A DNA stretch of 64,000 nt, taken from assembly GCF_001758225.1 (NCBI RefSeq), contig NZ_MAST01000045.1, positions 227,628 to 291,627 on the forward strand, read 5' to 3'. The notes under the pieces are model-generated. The model saw nothing but the letters and a program-made list of their open reading frames with translations. It was not told the DNA's origin and searched no databases. Shown here one piece after another: positions 1 to 8,936 of the stretch. Source of the DNA: Humibacillus sp. DSM 29435. GTDB lineage: Bacteria; Actinomycetota; Actinomycetes; Actinomycetales; Dermatophilaceae. Positions within the stretch are counted from its first letter, which is position 1, and each line of letters begins with the position of its first letter. Made by a program: the position numbers and the translations under genes.

Positions 1-2
1 AG

Positions 3-1628
3 GAGCTGGTCGACAAGTACAACGCCGTCATCGCTCAGGACCTCACCGACCTCGGCCTCTCGTACGACCTGTTCACGCGCACGACGACCCGCAACCACTA
101 CGCCGTCGTGCAGGAGATGTTCCGCCAGGTGCACGCCAACGGCTACCTCATCGAGCAGACGCAGCTCGTGGCGATCAGCCCGTCGACGGGGCGCACCCTG
201 CCCGACCGCTACATCCAGGGCACCTGCCCGATCTGCGGTTTCGCGGAGGCGCGCGGCGACCAGTGCGACAACTGTGGCAACCAGCTCGACCCCATCGACC
301 TGATCGACCCGCGTAGCAAGATCAACGGCGAGGTGCCGCAGTTTCGCGAGTCCGCACACTTCTTCCTCGACCTGCCCGCCCTCGCCGGCGCGCTCGGTGA
401 GTGGCTCGACGGTCGGGAGGCGTCGGGCACCTGGCGCCCCAATGTCATCAAGTTCAGCCGAAACCTGTTGAACGACCTGCGCCCCCGCGCGATGACCCGC
501 GACATCGACTGGGGCATCCCGATCCCGGTCGACGGCTGGGTCGACAACCCGGGCAAGCGTCTCTACGTGTGGTTCGACGCGGTCATCGGCTACCTGTCGG
601 CCTCGATCGAGTGGGCCCGACGGCAAGGCGCGCCCGACCGGTGGCGGGACTGGTGGAATGACGCTGACGCCCGCTCCTACTACTTCCAGGGCAAGGACAA
701 CATCACCTTCCACGCCCAGATCTGGCCGGCCGAGCTGCTCGCCTACGCCGGCAAGGGCGACCAGGGCGGAGAGCCGGGGGAGTACGGCGTGCTGAACCTG
801 CCCACCGAGGTCGTGGCCAGCGAGTTCATGACCCTCGAGGGCAAGCAGTTCAGCACCTCGCGGGGTCACGTCATCTACGTGCAGGACGTCGTCGCTCGCT
901 ACGGCCCCGACCCGATCCGCTACTTCATCTGCGCCGCCGGCCCCGAGAACCAGGACTCCGACTTCAGCTGGAAGGAGTTCGTGCAACGCAACAACAGCGA
1001 GCTCGTGGCCGGCTGGGGCAACCTCGTGCAGCGCACCGCGACCATGGTGGCCAAGAGCTTCGGCGAGATCCCCGCGACGGATGCCGTCGAGCCGGTCGAC
1101 GCCGAGCTGCTGTCTGCCGTCGAGGCCGGGTTCGATGCTGTGGGAGGCCTGCTCGAGCGGCAGCGTCAGAAGGCGGCGCTGGCTGAGGTGATGCGTCTGG
1201 TGGGTGAGGCCAACGCCTACGTCAGCCGCACCGAACCGTTCAAGCTCAAGAGTGACGACCAGCGGGAGCGCCTCGGCACGGTGCTGCACACGCTCGTGCA
1301 GGTGGTCAGCGACCTCAACACGATGATGAGCCCCTTCCTGCCGCACTCGGCCAACCGGGTGCACACGGTGATCGGGGGCCAGGGCGAGCTCATGCCGATG
1401 CCTCGGCTCGAGGTGGTTCGCGACCTCGACGACGACAGCCGCTCCTATCCCGTCATCACCGGCGACTATTCGGCCACCCCGCGCTGGGAGCGGCGACCGG
1501 TCGAGGTCGGGGCGACCATCGCCAAGCCCACCGGGGTGTTCACCAAGTTCGACCCCGACCAGGTGGTCGCCGACGAGCAGGCAAGACTGGCGAGCGGGGC
1601 GGAGACCGGCGAGGCGCCCAGCGAATGA
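3..1628 (+). CDS. metG: Methionine--tRNA ligase, C-terminal part (5' end outside window)
   Basis: This is the last 541 residues of methionyl-tRNA synthetase, which charges tRNA-Met in the cytoplasm. The frame is open from base 3, so the start and the N-terminal HIGH motif lie upstream of the window. Visible marks are the zinc knuckle with CPIC and CDNC pairs (about nt 225-285), the KMSKS-equivalent loop KQFSTSRG (about nt 843) and a long helical anticodon-binding region after about nt 960. The last 30 residues are a loose charged tail. The stop overlaps the start of tatD by four bases (ATGA), so the two are probably co-translated. The metG-tatD-rpf-rsmA-ispE order is known from other actinobacteria. 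Identity is certain; only the 5' part is missing. Confidence 0.97.
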   Translation, partial: ELVDKYNAVIAQDLTDLGLSYDLFTRTTTRNHYAVVQEMFRQVHANGYLIEQTQLVAISPSTGRTLPDRYIQGTCPICGFAEARGDQCDNCGNQLDPIDLIDPRSKINGEVPQFRESAHFFLDLPALAGALGEWLDGREASGTWRPNVIKFSRNLLNDLRPRAMTRDIDWGIPIPVDGWVDNPGKRLYVWFDAVIGYLSASIEWARRQGAPDRWRDWWNDADARSYYFQGKDNITFHAQIWPAELLAYAGKGDQGGEPGEYGVLNLPTEVVASEFMTLEGKQFSTSRGHVIYVQDVVARYGPDPIRYFICAAGPENQDSDFSWKEFVQRNNSELVAGWGNLVQRTATMVAKSFGEIPATDAVEPVDAELLSAVEAGFDAVGGLLERQRQKAALAEVMRLVGEANAYVSRTEPFKLKSDDQRERLGTVLHTLVQVVSDLNTMMSPFLPHSANRVHTVIGGQGELMPMPRLEVVRDLDDDSRSYPVITGDYSATPRWERRPVEVGATIAKPTGVFTKFDPDQVVADEQARLASGAETGEAPSE

Positions 1629-2476
1629 GCCCGACCTCCTCGGGGCGCCACGGGCTGCCGGCGGCTCCCGACCCGTTGCCGCTGTCGGTCGTCGACAACC
1701 ACGTGCACCTCGATATCACCCGCGAGGGGGATGAGCCGTTCGACGTAGCCGAGGCCGTGGCCAGGGCTCGGTCGGTCGGGGTGACCCGGCTCGTGCAGGT
1801 GGGCTGCGACCTCGACGGCATCGCGTTCACGATGGACGTGATCGACCGGCATCCGGAGATCGTGGGCGGAATCGCGCTGCACCCCAACGAGATTCCTCGC
1901 CTGGCGGCATCGGGTGGTCTCGAGGACGCGTACGCAGAGGTCGAGCGCTGCGCGACGCACGATCGCATCCGGGCGATCGGCGAGACCGGCCTCGACTACT
2001 TCCGCACCGGGCCCGACGGCGTGCCGGCGCAGCAGGAGGGGTTCCGCTGGCACCTCGACCTCGCCAAGCGCACGGGCAAGGCAGTGCAGATCCACGACCG
2101 CGACGCTCATGACGACGTGCTGCGCATCCTCATCGAAGAGGGCGCGCCCGAGCACACGGTGCTGCACTGTTTCTCGGGCGACCTGTCGATGGCGCGCGAG
2201 TGCGTCGAGCGCGGGTACTACCTCAGTTTCGCCGGCACGGTGACCTTCAAGAACGCGCGTGACCTACGCGACGCCCTGACGGCGGTTCCGCTCGACCGCC
2301 TGCTCGTCGAGACCGACGCGCCCTACCTGACGCCCTCGCCCCATCGTGGCGCGACCAACGCCTCCTACCTCGTGCCCCACACCGTCCGCGCCATCGCTGC
2401 GGTACTCGGCCTCGACGTGCCGGCCGTGTGCCGAGCCGTCTCCGAGAACTCCGAGCAGGTCTACGGGCCGTGGTGA
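1625..2476 (+). CDS. tatD: TatD family metal-dependent hydrolase/DNase
   Basis: A 283-residue TatD-family protein of normal length. These are TIM-barrel metal-dependent hydrolases with deoxyribonuclease activity in characterised members. The metal-binding NHVHLD motif lies at about residues 24-29. GETGLDYF follows at about residues 119-126, then the conserved HCFSG and the late [14 protein letters not shown] block that carries the last metal ligand. The ATG overlaps the metG stop by four bases, which fixes this start. The substrate in the cell cannot be told from the sequence. A 211-bp gap separates it from rpf. Confidence 0.93.
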   Translation: MSPTSSGRHGLPAAPDPLPLSVVDNHVHLDITREGDEPFDVAEAVARARSVGVTRLVQVGCDLDGIAFTMDVIDRHPEIVGGIALHPNEIPRLAASGGLEDAYAEVERCATHDRIRAIGETGLDYFRTGPDGVPAQQEGFRWHLDLAKRTGKAVQIHDRDAHDDVLRILIEEGAPEHTVLHCFSGDLSMARECVERGYYLSFAGTVTFKNARDLRDALTAVPLDRLLVETDAPYLTPSPHRGATNASYLVPHTVRAIAAVLGLDVPAVCRAVSENSEQVYGPW

Positions 2477-2687
2477 CGGCCATTGAACCGTGTCGGTTCC
2501 GAGTCGCAAACGTTACCGAAATTTGACCTTCACCCCGCGGGTCCGTCACTCTAGGGCGTAGATCGTCCATCGACGCACGGATGCCGTGCCTGCCTGACCC
2601 TGCCGAGAACGACCTCGGTGCGGGTCAGATCTGTGTAAGCCCCCGCCGCTGGTAGCGCAGCTCGAACCCCTCGAACTACGGAGTGTC
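2477..2687. promoter_or_regulatory. Leader/promoter region of the rpf gene
   Basis: This gap precedes rpf and contains cgttaccgaaatttgacc around 2508-2526, less GC-rich than its surroundings and a plausible promoter element. The CGTTACC word recurs just before the Tat-exported hydrolase gene at about 32000. A GGAG ribosome-binding site at 2679-2682 sits close to the TTG start. I looked for a c-di-AMP (ydaO) riboswitch, known upstream of some actinobacterial rpf genes, and could not recognise one. Confidence 0.35.
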
Positions 2688-3836
2688 TTGTTCTCTCGCA
2701 ACACCAAAGTCCTTTCCTTCGCCGGTGCCGGTGCCGCCCTGCTGCTCACCGCGGCCGGCGTCGGAGCCGCCCAGATCGACAAGGCGGTGACCCTGTCGGT
2801 CGACGGCCAGGCCCGTGCTGCCCATGTCTTCGGCAGCACCGTCGGTGACCTGCTCGAGAACCAGGGCATCACGATCGGAGCCGACGACCGGGTCGTGCCC
2901 GCCGTCGGCGCGGCACTTCACGACGGAGACACCGTCAACGTCGCCTACGCTCGCCCGCTCACGGTCACGGTTGACGGCAAGACCCGCACGGTGAACACCA
3001 CCGAGCGCACCGTCGAGGGAGCACTGGCCGCCTTGGGGCTGCGCGAAGAGGGCGGCCGTCTGTCGGTGTCGCGCTCCCAGACCATCGGGCGCAGCGGTCT
3101 CGCCATGTCGCTGGTGACGCCCAAGCAGGTCTCCATCGTTGCCGACGGCAAGACCACGAAGAAGACGATCACCGCCGGCACCGTCGGCGAGGCTCTCGTT
3201 CAGCTGCGCATCGCCGTGGGCGGCGCCGACCAGGTCACCCCCGCCGTCAGCGCTCCCCTCACCGACGCCATGACCGTGACGGTCAAGCGGGTGACCACCC
3301 GAAGCACGAGCCGCACCGAGAGCATCCCGTTCGCCACGGTGCGTACCTCCTCGTCGCAGCTCTACACGGGCGACACCAAGGTCGACGTGCGCGGCGTCAA
3401 CGGCGCTCGCACCGTCACGACGCGACAGACGCTGGTCGACGGGGCAGCGTACGGAGCCGCGAAGTCCGACGCCAAGGTCACCAAGGCGCCTACGAAACAG
3501 GTTCTGCTGGTGGGCACCAAGACCCGCCCGGCGCCGGCGCCGCGCCCCAGCACACCGAGCGCCAGCAAGCCGCCGTCGGGGGGGTCGGGTGGGGCCATCA
3601 ACCTGGCTCGCGCCGGCATGTGGGACGGCATCGCGGCCTGCGAGTCGGGCAACAACTGGTCGATCAACACCGGCAACGGCTACTACGGCGGCCTCCAGTT
3701 CGCGAGCTCGACGTGGCTCGGAGCCGGTGGTGGCGACTTCGCCCCGCGGGCTGACCTCGCCAGCCGCGCCGAGCAGATCACCGTCGCCAACCGGCTCTAC
3801 GCCACGAGTGGCACCTCCCAGTGGGGTTGTGGCTGA
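2688..3836 (+). CDS. rpfB: Resuscitation-promoting factor, RpfB-like secreted muralytic enzyme
   Basis: A 382-residue exported protein with a hydrophobic signal or anchor segment at residues 8-27. It has three consecutive DUF348 repeats (about 34-75, 92-133, 147-188), a G5 domain (about 200-280), a Pro/Ser linker and a C-terminal Rpf domain (about 305-382). The Rpf domain has a lysozyme/transglycosylase fold. The catalytic glutamate is E319 in GIAACESGNNW, and the two cysteines of the domain are present. This is the RpfB architecture. Such proteins cleave peptidoglycan and promote exit from dormancy. The TTG start has a GGAG site five bases upstream and no better in-frame start exists. A strong hairpin follows the stop. 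Confidence 0.93.
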   Translation: MFSRNTKVLSFAGAGAALLLTAAGVGAAQIDKAVTLSVDGQARAAHVFGSTVGDLLENQGITIGADDRVVPAVGAALHDGDTVNVAYARPLTVTVDGKTRTVNTTERTVEGALAALGLREEGGRLSVSRSQTIGRSGLAMSLVTPKQVSIVADGKTTKKTITAGTVGEALVQLRIAVGGADQVTPAVSAPLTDAMTVTVKRVTTRSTSRTESIPFATVRTSSSQLYTGDTKVDVRGVNGARTVTTRQTLVDGAAYGAAKSDAKVTKAPTKQVLLVGTKTRPAPAPRPSTPSASKPPSGGSGGAINLARAGMWDGIAACESGNNWSINTGNGYYGGLQFASSTWLGAGGGDFAPRADLASRAEQITVANRLYATSGTSQWGCG

Positions 3837-3859
3837 GCGAGACCGCCCAGCGCGCTGAG

Positions 3860-3886
3860 CATGAACCGTCGACCTGACGGTTCATG
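3860..3886 (+). terminator. Hairpin terminator after rpf
   Basis: Perfect 11-bp stem (catgaaccgtc / gacggttcatg) with a five-base loop, 23 bases after the rpf stop. There is no T-run, as is common in high-GC actinobacteria. Confidence 0.6.
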
Positions 3887-3943
3887 GCAGCCGCCCCGAG
3901 CAGTCGACGACGACGGTCTCGGCCCGAGCCGTAGGGTGGCGCC

Positions 3944-4897
3944 ATGACGAAGAAGGGCGCGTCCCCATCAGCCGCTGCCCCCGATGCGGCGCTGCTCGGG
4001 CCCGTTCAGGTGCGCGAGCTCGCCGAGCGACTCGAGGTGCGCCCGACCAAGCAGTGGGGCCAGAACTTCGTCGTTGACGCGAACACCGTGCGCAAGATCG
4101 TACGGGTGGCGGGCGTGGGTGCCGACGACACCGTGGTCGAGGTCGGCCCCGGGCTGGGTTCGCTCACCCTGGCGCTGCTGCCCGTGGTGAGCCGGGTCAT
4201 CGCCGTGGAGGTCGACCCACGACTGGCCGGTGCCCTCGAGTCGACCGTCGCGGCCTACCAGCCAGAACATGTCGACCGGCTGCGGTTGGTCGCCGCTGAC
4301 GCCCTCACCGTGACCAAGCTGCCCGGACCGGCCCCAACCGCCCTGGTCGCCAACCTGCCGTACAACATCTCGGTTCCGGTCGTGTTGTCCTTCCTCGAGC
4401 GGTTCCCGAGCATCCAGCGGGTGCTGGTGATGGTACAGCTCGAGGTGGCCGAACGGCTGGCTGCTCCGCCAGGAAGCCGGATCTACGGGGTGCCGAGCCT
4501 CAAGGCCGCCTGGTACGCCGATGTCGAGCTGGCCGGACGCGTCGGTCGTACCGTCTTCTGGCCGGTGCCGAATGTCGACTCGGGCCTGGTCTCGATGGTG
4601 CGCCGCGCGGCACCGGCCACGACGGCCAGTCGCGAGGAGGTCTTCCGGTGTGTCGACGCCGCCTTCCTGCACCGGCGCAAGGCGATGCGCGGTGCACTCG
4701 CCTCCTGGGCCGGCTCGCCCGACCTGGCTGAGCAGGCGCTGGTGACCGCCGGTGTCGACCCCATGGTGCGCGGAGAGCAGCTCGGCATCGCCGACTTCGC
4801 CCGCATTGCCGAGTCACGGGTGCCCACCGACCCTGGCGCCGACGAGAGCGTCGTCGCGGGCGCGACAGGCAAGAAGCGCAGGCGGAAGAACGCATAG
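3944..4897 (+). CDS. rsmA: 16S rRNA (adenine1518-N6/adenine1519-N6)-dimethyltransferase
   Basis: A 317-residue RsmA/KsgA methyltransferase that dimethylates two adjacent adenines in helix 45 of 16S rRNA during 30S assembly, using S-adenosylmethionine. The SAM-binding motif [12 protein letters not shown] lies at about residues 64-75. The catalytic NLPYNIS motif for N6-adenine methylation lies at about 137-143. The QNFVVD motif near residues 40-45 is typical of the family. The C-terminus ends in a basic KKRRRKNA tail. Only nine bases separate the stop from ispE, so they form one transcription unit, as in many actinobacteria. Confidence 0.96.
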   Translation: MTKKGASPSAAAPDAALLGPVQVRELAERLEVRPTKQWGQNFVVDANTVRKIVRVAGVGADDTVVEVGPGLGSLTLALLPVVSRVIAVEVDPRLAGALESTVAAYQPEHVDRLRLVAADALTVTKLPGPAPTALVANLPYNISVPVVLSFLERFPSIQRVLVMVQLEVAERLAAPPGSRIYGVPSLKAAWYADVELAGRVGRTVFWPVPNVDSGLVSMVRRAAPATTASREEVFRCVDAAFLHRRKAMRGALASWAGSPDLAEQALVTAGVDPMVRGEQLGIADFARIAESRVPTDPGADESVVAGATGKKRRRKNA

Positions 4898-4906
4898 GGT
4901 GACGAC

Positions 4907-5845
4907 ATGACCGCTGCGCCGACCCTTCCCGGAACCGTCACGGTTCGGGTGCCGGCCAAGGTGAACCTGCAGCTCAAGGTCGGTCAGCGACGTGCTGACG
5001 GCTACCACGACCTCGCAACCGTGTTCCAGGCGGTCTCGCTGCACGACCAGGTGTCGGTCGCCCGTTGGGACGCCTGGGAGGTGGTGCCCTCGGGCACGTA
5101 TGCCGCGGGCATCCCGACCGACGAGGGAAACCTGGCGGTGCGGGCCGCCAAGCTGGTGGCCGAGCGGTGCCACATCGACGAGTCGCTCTCGATCCGCATC
5201 GACAAGGACATCCCGATCGCCGGCGGCATGGCGGGCGGGTCGGCCGACGCCGCCGCCACTCTGCTCGCCTGCGACCAGCTGTGGGGGCTCGGGCTCGACC
5301 GCGACGAGATGGCCTCGATGGCTGCGGAGCTGGGCAGCGACGTGACCTTTCCCCTTCACGGCGGCACCGCGATGGCCTCCGGCCGTGGAGAGCAGATCGC
5401 GCCGGTGCTGGCTCGGGGCACCTTCTACTGGGTCTTCGCCGTCAGTGACCAGGGCCTGTCGACACCGGCGGTGTATGCCGAGTGCGACCGGCTCCGCGAA
5501 CGTAGTGGTGAGAGGGTCCCGTCTCCTGAGATCGACGCCGAGCTGATGGGTGCTCTGCGCCAGGGCGACGCCGTCGCCCTCGGTCGCGCCCTGCACAACG
5601 ACCTCGAACCGGCCGCCTTCTCGTTGCGACCCGAGCTGAAGGAGCTGCGTGACGCCGGGGTCGACTTCGGAGCCCTGGGCGGCATGGTGTCGGGATCGGG
5701 CCCGACGGTGGCCTTTCTCACCGCGAGCCACGAGGCCGCGCTCGACCTGTCGGTGTCGCTGGCCGCCGCCGACGTCGCCGGAGACCTGCGCCGAGCCAAG
5801 GGCCCGGTGCACGGAGCCCACGTGGTGACCGGTTCCCGCGACTGA
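4907..5845 (+). CDS. ispE: 4-diphosphocytidyl-2-C-methyl-D-erythritol kinase
   Basis: A 312-residue GHMP-family kinase of the non-mevalonate isoprenoid pathway. It phosphorylates CDP-methylerythritol at the 2-hydroxyl. The N-terminal PAKVNLQLKVG motif (about residues 13-23), the glycine-rich ATP loop PIAGGMAGGSADAAA (about 103-117) and the C-terminal GSGPTVAFL motif (about 264-272) are all present. The ATG is nine bases after rsmA. The pathway location and order match the usual actinobacterial cluster. Confidence 0.95.
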   Translation: MTAAPTLPGTVTVRVPAKVNLQLKVGQRRADGYHDLATVFQAVSLHDQVSVARWDAWEVVPSGTYAAGIPTDEGNLAVRAAKLVAERCHIDESLSIRIDKDIPIAGGMAGGSADAAATLLACDQLWGLGLDRDEMASMAAELGSDVTFPLHGGTAMASGRGEQIAPVLARGTFYWVFAVSDQGLSTPAVYAECDRLRERSGERVPSPEIDAELMGALRQGDAVALGRALHNDLEPAAFSLRPELKELRDAGVDFGALGGMVSGSGPTVAFLTASHEAALDLSVSLAAADVAGDLRRAKGPVHGAHVVTGSRD

Positions 5846-5889
5846 CCCAAACCGCCCCACCCACCCGCCCACCATCCCGCGAACGACTC

Positions 5890-5984
5890 GTTCGAGGTCG
5901 AACGCGCCGGTCTACCGCAGCGTTCGACCACTACCCCAGCGTTCGACCCTTACGGTGGCGTTCGAGGCAGGCTAAGGGGTTCGA
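5890..5984. repeat. Tandem array of GTTCGA words at exact 19-bp spacing
   Basis: The hexamer gttcga occurs at 5922, 5941, 5960 and 5979, always 19 bases apart, each usually preceded by a G- or C-rich stretch. A further copy at 5890 lies inside a short inverted repeat (cgaacga c tcgttcg, about 5880-5894). The array sits in the ispE to ABC-F gap and ends 55 bases before the ABC-F start. No spacer or CRISPR structure is present. It may be a multi-site operator for the ABC-F gene; the function is unknown. Confidence 0.6.
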
Positions 5985-6038
5985 CCGACCGCACCGTTTT
6001 CGGCGCGACCCGGGCCACCGCATAGAGTCGTCTCCGCC

Positions 6039-7898
6039 ATGGCCAACCTCGTATCCCTTGAACGCGTCTCTCTCGTCTTCGGCACCGCACACGTACTCGA
6101 CGACGTGAGTATCGGCGTCCTCACCGGTGAACGCATCGGGGTGGTCGGCGTCAACGGTGGCGGCAAGTCGACCCTGCTACGGGTGATGGCCGACCTGCAG
6201 GAGCCCGACGAGGGCCGCGTCGCCAAGCAGGGCGGCGCTGACGGCATCCGCATCGGCATGCTCGCGCAGGACGACGCCCTCGACCCGGCCTGGACGGTGC
6301 ACGAGGCGGTGCTCGGTGACCGCGACGAGCACGTGTGGGCGGGTGACCCGCGCATCCGTGACGTCATGACCGGCCTGCTCGGCGGTATCGCGGCCGAGGC
6401 GATGGACGGGCTTGAGAGCAGGGTGGGCACCAAGTCGGGGGGCGAGCGGCGGCGCTTGGCCCTGGCCCGGCTGCTCGTCGACGACCCCGAGCTGCTGCTG
6501 CTCGATGAGCCGACCAACCATCTCGACGTCGAGGGGGTGGCCTGGCTCGCCGACCACCTGGCCAGCAAGCGGCCCCGCCCGGGCAACGCGACGGTCGCCA
6601 TCACGCACGACCGCTGGTTCCTTGACGCCTACGCCACCACCACGTGGGAGGTCGAGAGCGGCAAGGTGAGCGACTTCGAGGGTGGCTACGCCGCCTACGT
6701 GCTGGCCAAGGCTGAGCGCGACCGGTTGGCGGGCGTGGTCGCCGACCGGCGGGCGAACCTGATGCGCAAGGAGCTCGCCTGGCTGCGCCGAGGTCCACCG
6801 GCGCGCACGAGCAAGCCCAAGTTCCGCATCGACGCTGCCAACGCGTTGATCGCCGACGAGCCCGCGCCGCGTGACAGCGTCGAGCTCGCCTCGTTCGCCA
6901 CCAAGCGGCTCGGCAAGGATGTGCTCGACCTCGAGGACGCGACCATCGTTCTCGGCGAGCGCACGATCCTCGACCGGGTCACCTGGCGGCTCGCGCCGGG
7001 GGAGCGGGTCGGCATCGTCGGGGTCAACGGCGCCGGCAAGTCGACGCTGCTCCGCGCCCTCACCGGCGAGATGCCGCTTGACGGCGGCCGCCGGAGGCAG
7101 GGCAAGACGGTGTCGATCGCCCATCTGACGCAGGAGGTTCGCGAGCTCGAACGGTTCGAAGCGTGGCGGGTGATCGAGGCCATCGAGGACGTCAAGCAGT
7201 GGACCACCCTGGGCGGCAAGGAGATCAGCGCCGGGCAGCTCGCCACTCGACTCGGCTTCACCGGCGGCCGCCAGCAGACGCGGGTCGGTGACCTCAGCGG
7301 TGGGGAACGGCGCCGGCTGCAGCTGACTCGGCTGTTGCTCACCGAGCCCAACGTGCTCATTCTCGATGAGCCGACCAACGACCTCGACATCCAGACACTG
7401 ACCTCTCTGGAGGACGTGCTCGACGGTTGGCCCGGCACCCTCATCGTCGTCTCGCACGACCGGTACCTGCTCGAACGGGTCTGCGACCACGAGATCGCCC
7501 TGCTGGGCGACGGCAAGATCCGCGATCTCCCGGGCGGGGTCGAGGAGTATCTCCGCCTGCGCCACGACGCCGACCGGGCCAGGGACCAGGCCAGGGACCA
7601 GGCCGCGTCCAGAACCTCGGCGGCCCCCGGCCCCGGAGGCAGGCCGGCGCCGGGTGGTGCCCACCCTGGCCCGACGGCGAGCCCGGGTGAGCTGCGCGAG
7701 GCCCGTAAGAGCATGGCTCGCATCGAGAAGCAGCTCACGCGTCTCGACGACCGCGAGGCGAGGCTGCACGGCGAGATGGCCACGGCTGCGACGGATCCCG
7801 TCGCCCTGCGGGGCCTGAACACCTCGCTGCAGCAGGTTGTGGCCGAGCGTGAGCTGCTCGAGCTCGAGTGGCTCGAGGCTGCCGAGCTGCTGGGCTGA
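6039..7898 (+). CDS. ABC-F family ATP-binding protein
   Basis: A 619-residue protein with two ABC ATPase domains and no membrane segments, which is the ABC-F pattern. Members act on ribosomes as translation or antibiotic-resistance factors. Domain 1 has Walker A GVNGGGKST (about residues 40-48), signature SGGERRR and Walker B LLLLDEPTNHLD. Domain 2 has GVNGAGKST, LSGGERRRLQL and LILDEPTNDLD. A charged interdomain linker lies at about 230-270. The C-terminus (about 550-619) is a predicted coiled coil after a Gly/Ala/Pro-rich spacer, as in Uup-type proteins. This gene follows ispE in many actinobacteria. The 19-bp repeat array upstream suggests its own regulation. Confidence 0.92.
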   Translation: MANLVSLERVSLVFGTAHVLDDVSIGVLTGERIGVVGVNGGGKSTLLRVMADLQEPDEGRVAKQGGADGIRIGMLAQDDALDPAWTVHEAVLGDRDEHVWAGDPRIRDVMTGLLGGIAAEAMDGLESRVGTKSGGERRRLALARLLVDDPELLLLDEPTNHLDVEGVAWLADHLASKRPRPGNATVAITHDRWFLDAYATTTWEVESGKVSDFEGGYAAYVLAKAERDRLAGVVADRRANLMRKELAWLRRGPPARTSKPKFRIDAANALIADEPAPRDSVELASFATKRLGKDVLDLEDATIVLGERTILDRVTWRLAPGERVGIVGVNGAGKSTLLRALTGEMPLDGGRRRQGKTVSIAHLTQEVRELERFEAWRVIEAIEDVKQWTTLGGKEISAGQLATRLGFTGGRQQTRVGDLSGGERRRLQLTRLLLTEPNVLILDEPTNDLDIQTLTSLEDVLDGWPGTLIVVSHDRYLLERVCDHEIALLGDGKIRDLPGGVEEYLRLRHDADRARDQARDQAASRTSAAPGPGGRPAPGGAHPGPTASPGELREARKSMARIEKQLTRLDDREARLHGEMATAATDPVALRGLNTSLQQVVAERELLELEWLEAAELLG

Positions 7899-7912
7899 CG
7901 CGCGCCCTCTTG

Positions 7913-7938
7913 AAACTATCTTGACGTCAAGATAGTTT
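7913..7938. promoter_or_regulatory. Perfect 26-bp palindromic operator, MarR type
   Basis: A perfect inverted repeat, aaactatcttgac followed by gtcaagatagttt. Its core ATCTTGACGTCAAGAT matches the known form of MarR-family operators. It lies seven bases before the VOC-protein start and so overlaps the probable promoter. A weaker half-related site (TTGACATCAA) lies in the marR/methyltransferase divergent promoter, which points to the MarR protein encoded at 8358-8882. Confidence 0.8.
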
Positions 7939-7944
7939 GGCGCA

Positions 7945-8301
7945 ATGGAGATGAGCCTGCATCACGTTCAGCTGTCGGGCCCTGCCGGGTGCGAGGAGGC
8001 GATGCGCGCGTTCTGGGTGGGTGCGATCGGACTCACCGAGGTGGTGAAGCCGGAACGCCTCCGCGCCCGGGGCGGCGCCTGGTTCCGCGGCGGCCGGCTC
8101 GAGGTGCACGTCGGCATCGAGGACGACTTCGCGCCCGCCCGAAAGGCTCACCCCGGCATCGCTGTCGGCGACGTCGAGGCGCTGTCGGCCAGCGTGGCCT
8201 CGTCGGGGGCACCGGTCACCTGGGACGACAACATCCCCGGTGTGCGCCGCTTCCACACGACCGACCCGGTGGGCAACCGTGTGGAGTTCCAACAGGCATG
8301 A
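7945..8301 (+). CDS. VOC (glyoxalase/dioxygenase-like) superfamily protein
   Basis: A small 118-residue vicinal-oxygen-chelate protein with one pair of beta-alpha-beta-beta-beta modules. The ends are typical: HHVQLSGPAG at the N-terminus, carrying a possible metal histidine, and DPVGNRVEFQQ at the C-terminus, carrying a glutamate ligand. Such proteins include glyoxalases, bleomycin-type resistance proteins and ring-cleaving dioxygenases; the substrate cannot be told. The ATG lies directly behind the 26-bp palindrome, so expression is probably controlled by the nearby MarR regulator. The gene converges on marR. Confidence 0.8.
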   Translation: MEMSLHHVQLSGPAGCEEAMRAFWVGAIGLTEVVKPERLRARGGAWFRGGRLEVHVGIEDDFAPARKAHPGIAVGDVEALSASVASSGAPVTWDDNIPGVRRFHTTDPVGNRVEFQQA

Positions 8302-8357
8302 CGACCCCCATCAGGAGGCAGCCCCCCTGCGCCTTCAGGCTCGCCGACGCGGCGCCG

Positions 8358-8882
8358 TCAGGCGCCTCGGGCCTCGCGGGCCTCAAGGGGAACGAGCATC
8401 GCGCGCAGCAGCGCCGCGAGACTGGCCTGGTCGGCCGTGGGGAGCTGCGAGAGCAACGACTTCTCCTGCTCGATCAGGTCTGCCATCGCCGAGTCGACCA
8501 CGTCACGGCCTGCCGCCGTGAGCCGCACGAGCACCCCGCGCCGGTCGCCCGGGTCGGGGCGGCGCACGACGAACCCCCGACGCTCAAGTCGGTCGACCCG
8601 GTTGGTCATCGTGCCCGACGTCACCAGCGTCTGCTGCACCAGCGCTCCGGGGGAGAGCTCATAGGGCTCGCCGGCACGACGCAGCGCCGAGAGCACGTCG
8701 AAGGCCCATCCCTCGAGCAGGTGCTCGGCGAAGGCCGACCCGCGAGCCAGATCGAGCCGACGGGCCAACCGCGACACCCGCGAGAGAACCTCGAGTGGGC
8801 TGACGTCGAGGTCAGGCCGTTCGCGACGCCAGGCCGAGACGATCTCGTCCACGTCATCGACAGGCGGTCGATGGAAGCTCAT
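8358..8882 (-). CDS. MarR family transcriptional regulator
   Basis: A 174-residue winged-helix regulator. The recognition segment SGTMTNRVDRLERRGFVVR and the wing DPGDRRGVLVRLTAAG are textbook MarR features. The start chosen is the ATG giving MSFHRPP; the frame stays open far upstream, but that part overlaps the divergent methyltransferase gene. It is convergent with the VOC gene and divergent from the methyltransferase gene. TTGA-type operator sequences occur before both neighbours, so it probably represses both and is released by a small ligand. Confidence 0.9.
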   Translation of the reverse strand: MSFHRPPVDDVDEIVSAWRRERPDLDVSPLEVLSRVSRLARRLDLARGSAFAEHLLEGWAFDVLSALRRAGEPYELSPGALVQQTLVTSGTMTNRVDRLERRGFVVRRPDPGDRRGVLVRLTAAGRDVVDSAMADLIEQEKSLLSQLPTADQASLAALLRAMLVPLEAREARGA

Positions 8883-8904
8883 GCATCGACTGTAGTGCGC
8901 ATCA

Positions 8905-8925
8905 AGAGTCTTGACATCAAACAAT
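8905..8925. promoter_or_regulatory. Second MarR-type operator in divergent promoter
   Basis: TTGACATCAA at 8911-8920 resembles the core of the perfect palindrome at 7913-7938. It lies in the 54-bp gap between the divergent marR and methyltransferase genes, where it could control both. Confidence 0.55.
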
Positions 8926-8936
8926 GAAAGGCCGCT

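Noticed and set aside
2477..2687. c-di-AMP (ydaO-type) riboswitch before rpf
   Set aside because: Expected in some actinobacterial rpf leaders, but the conserved blocks could not be found in these 211 bases.
6177..7769. Minus-strand 530-codon frame opposite the ABC-F gene
   Set aside because: The plus-strand frame has two full sets of ATPase motifs, and the antisense product has no recognisable features.
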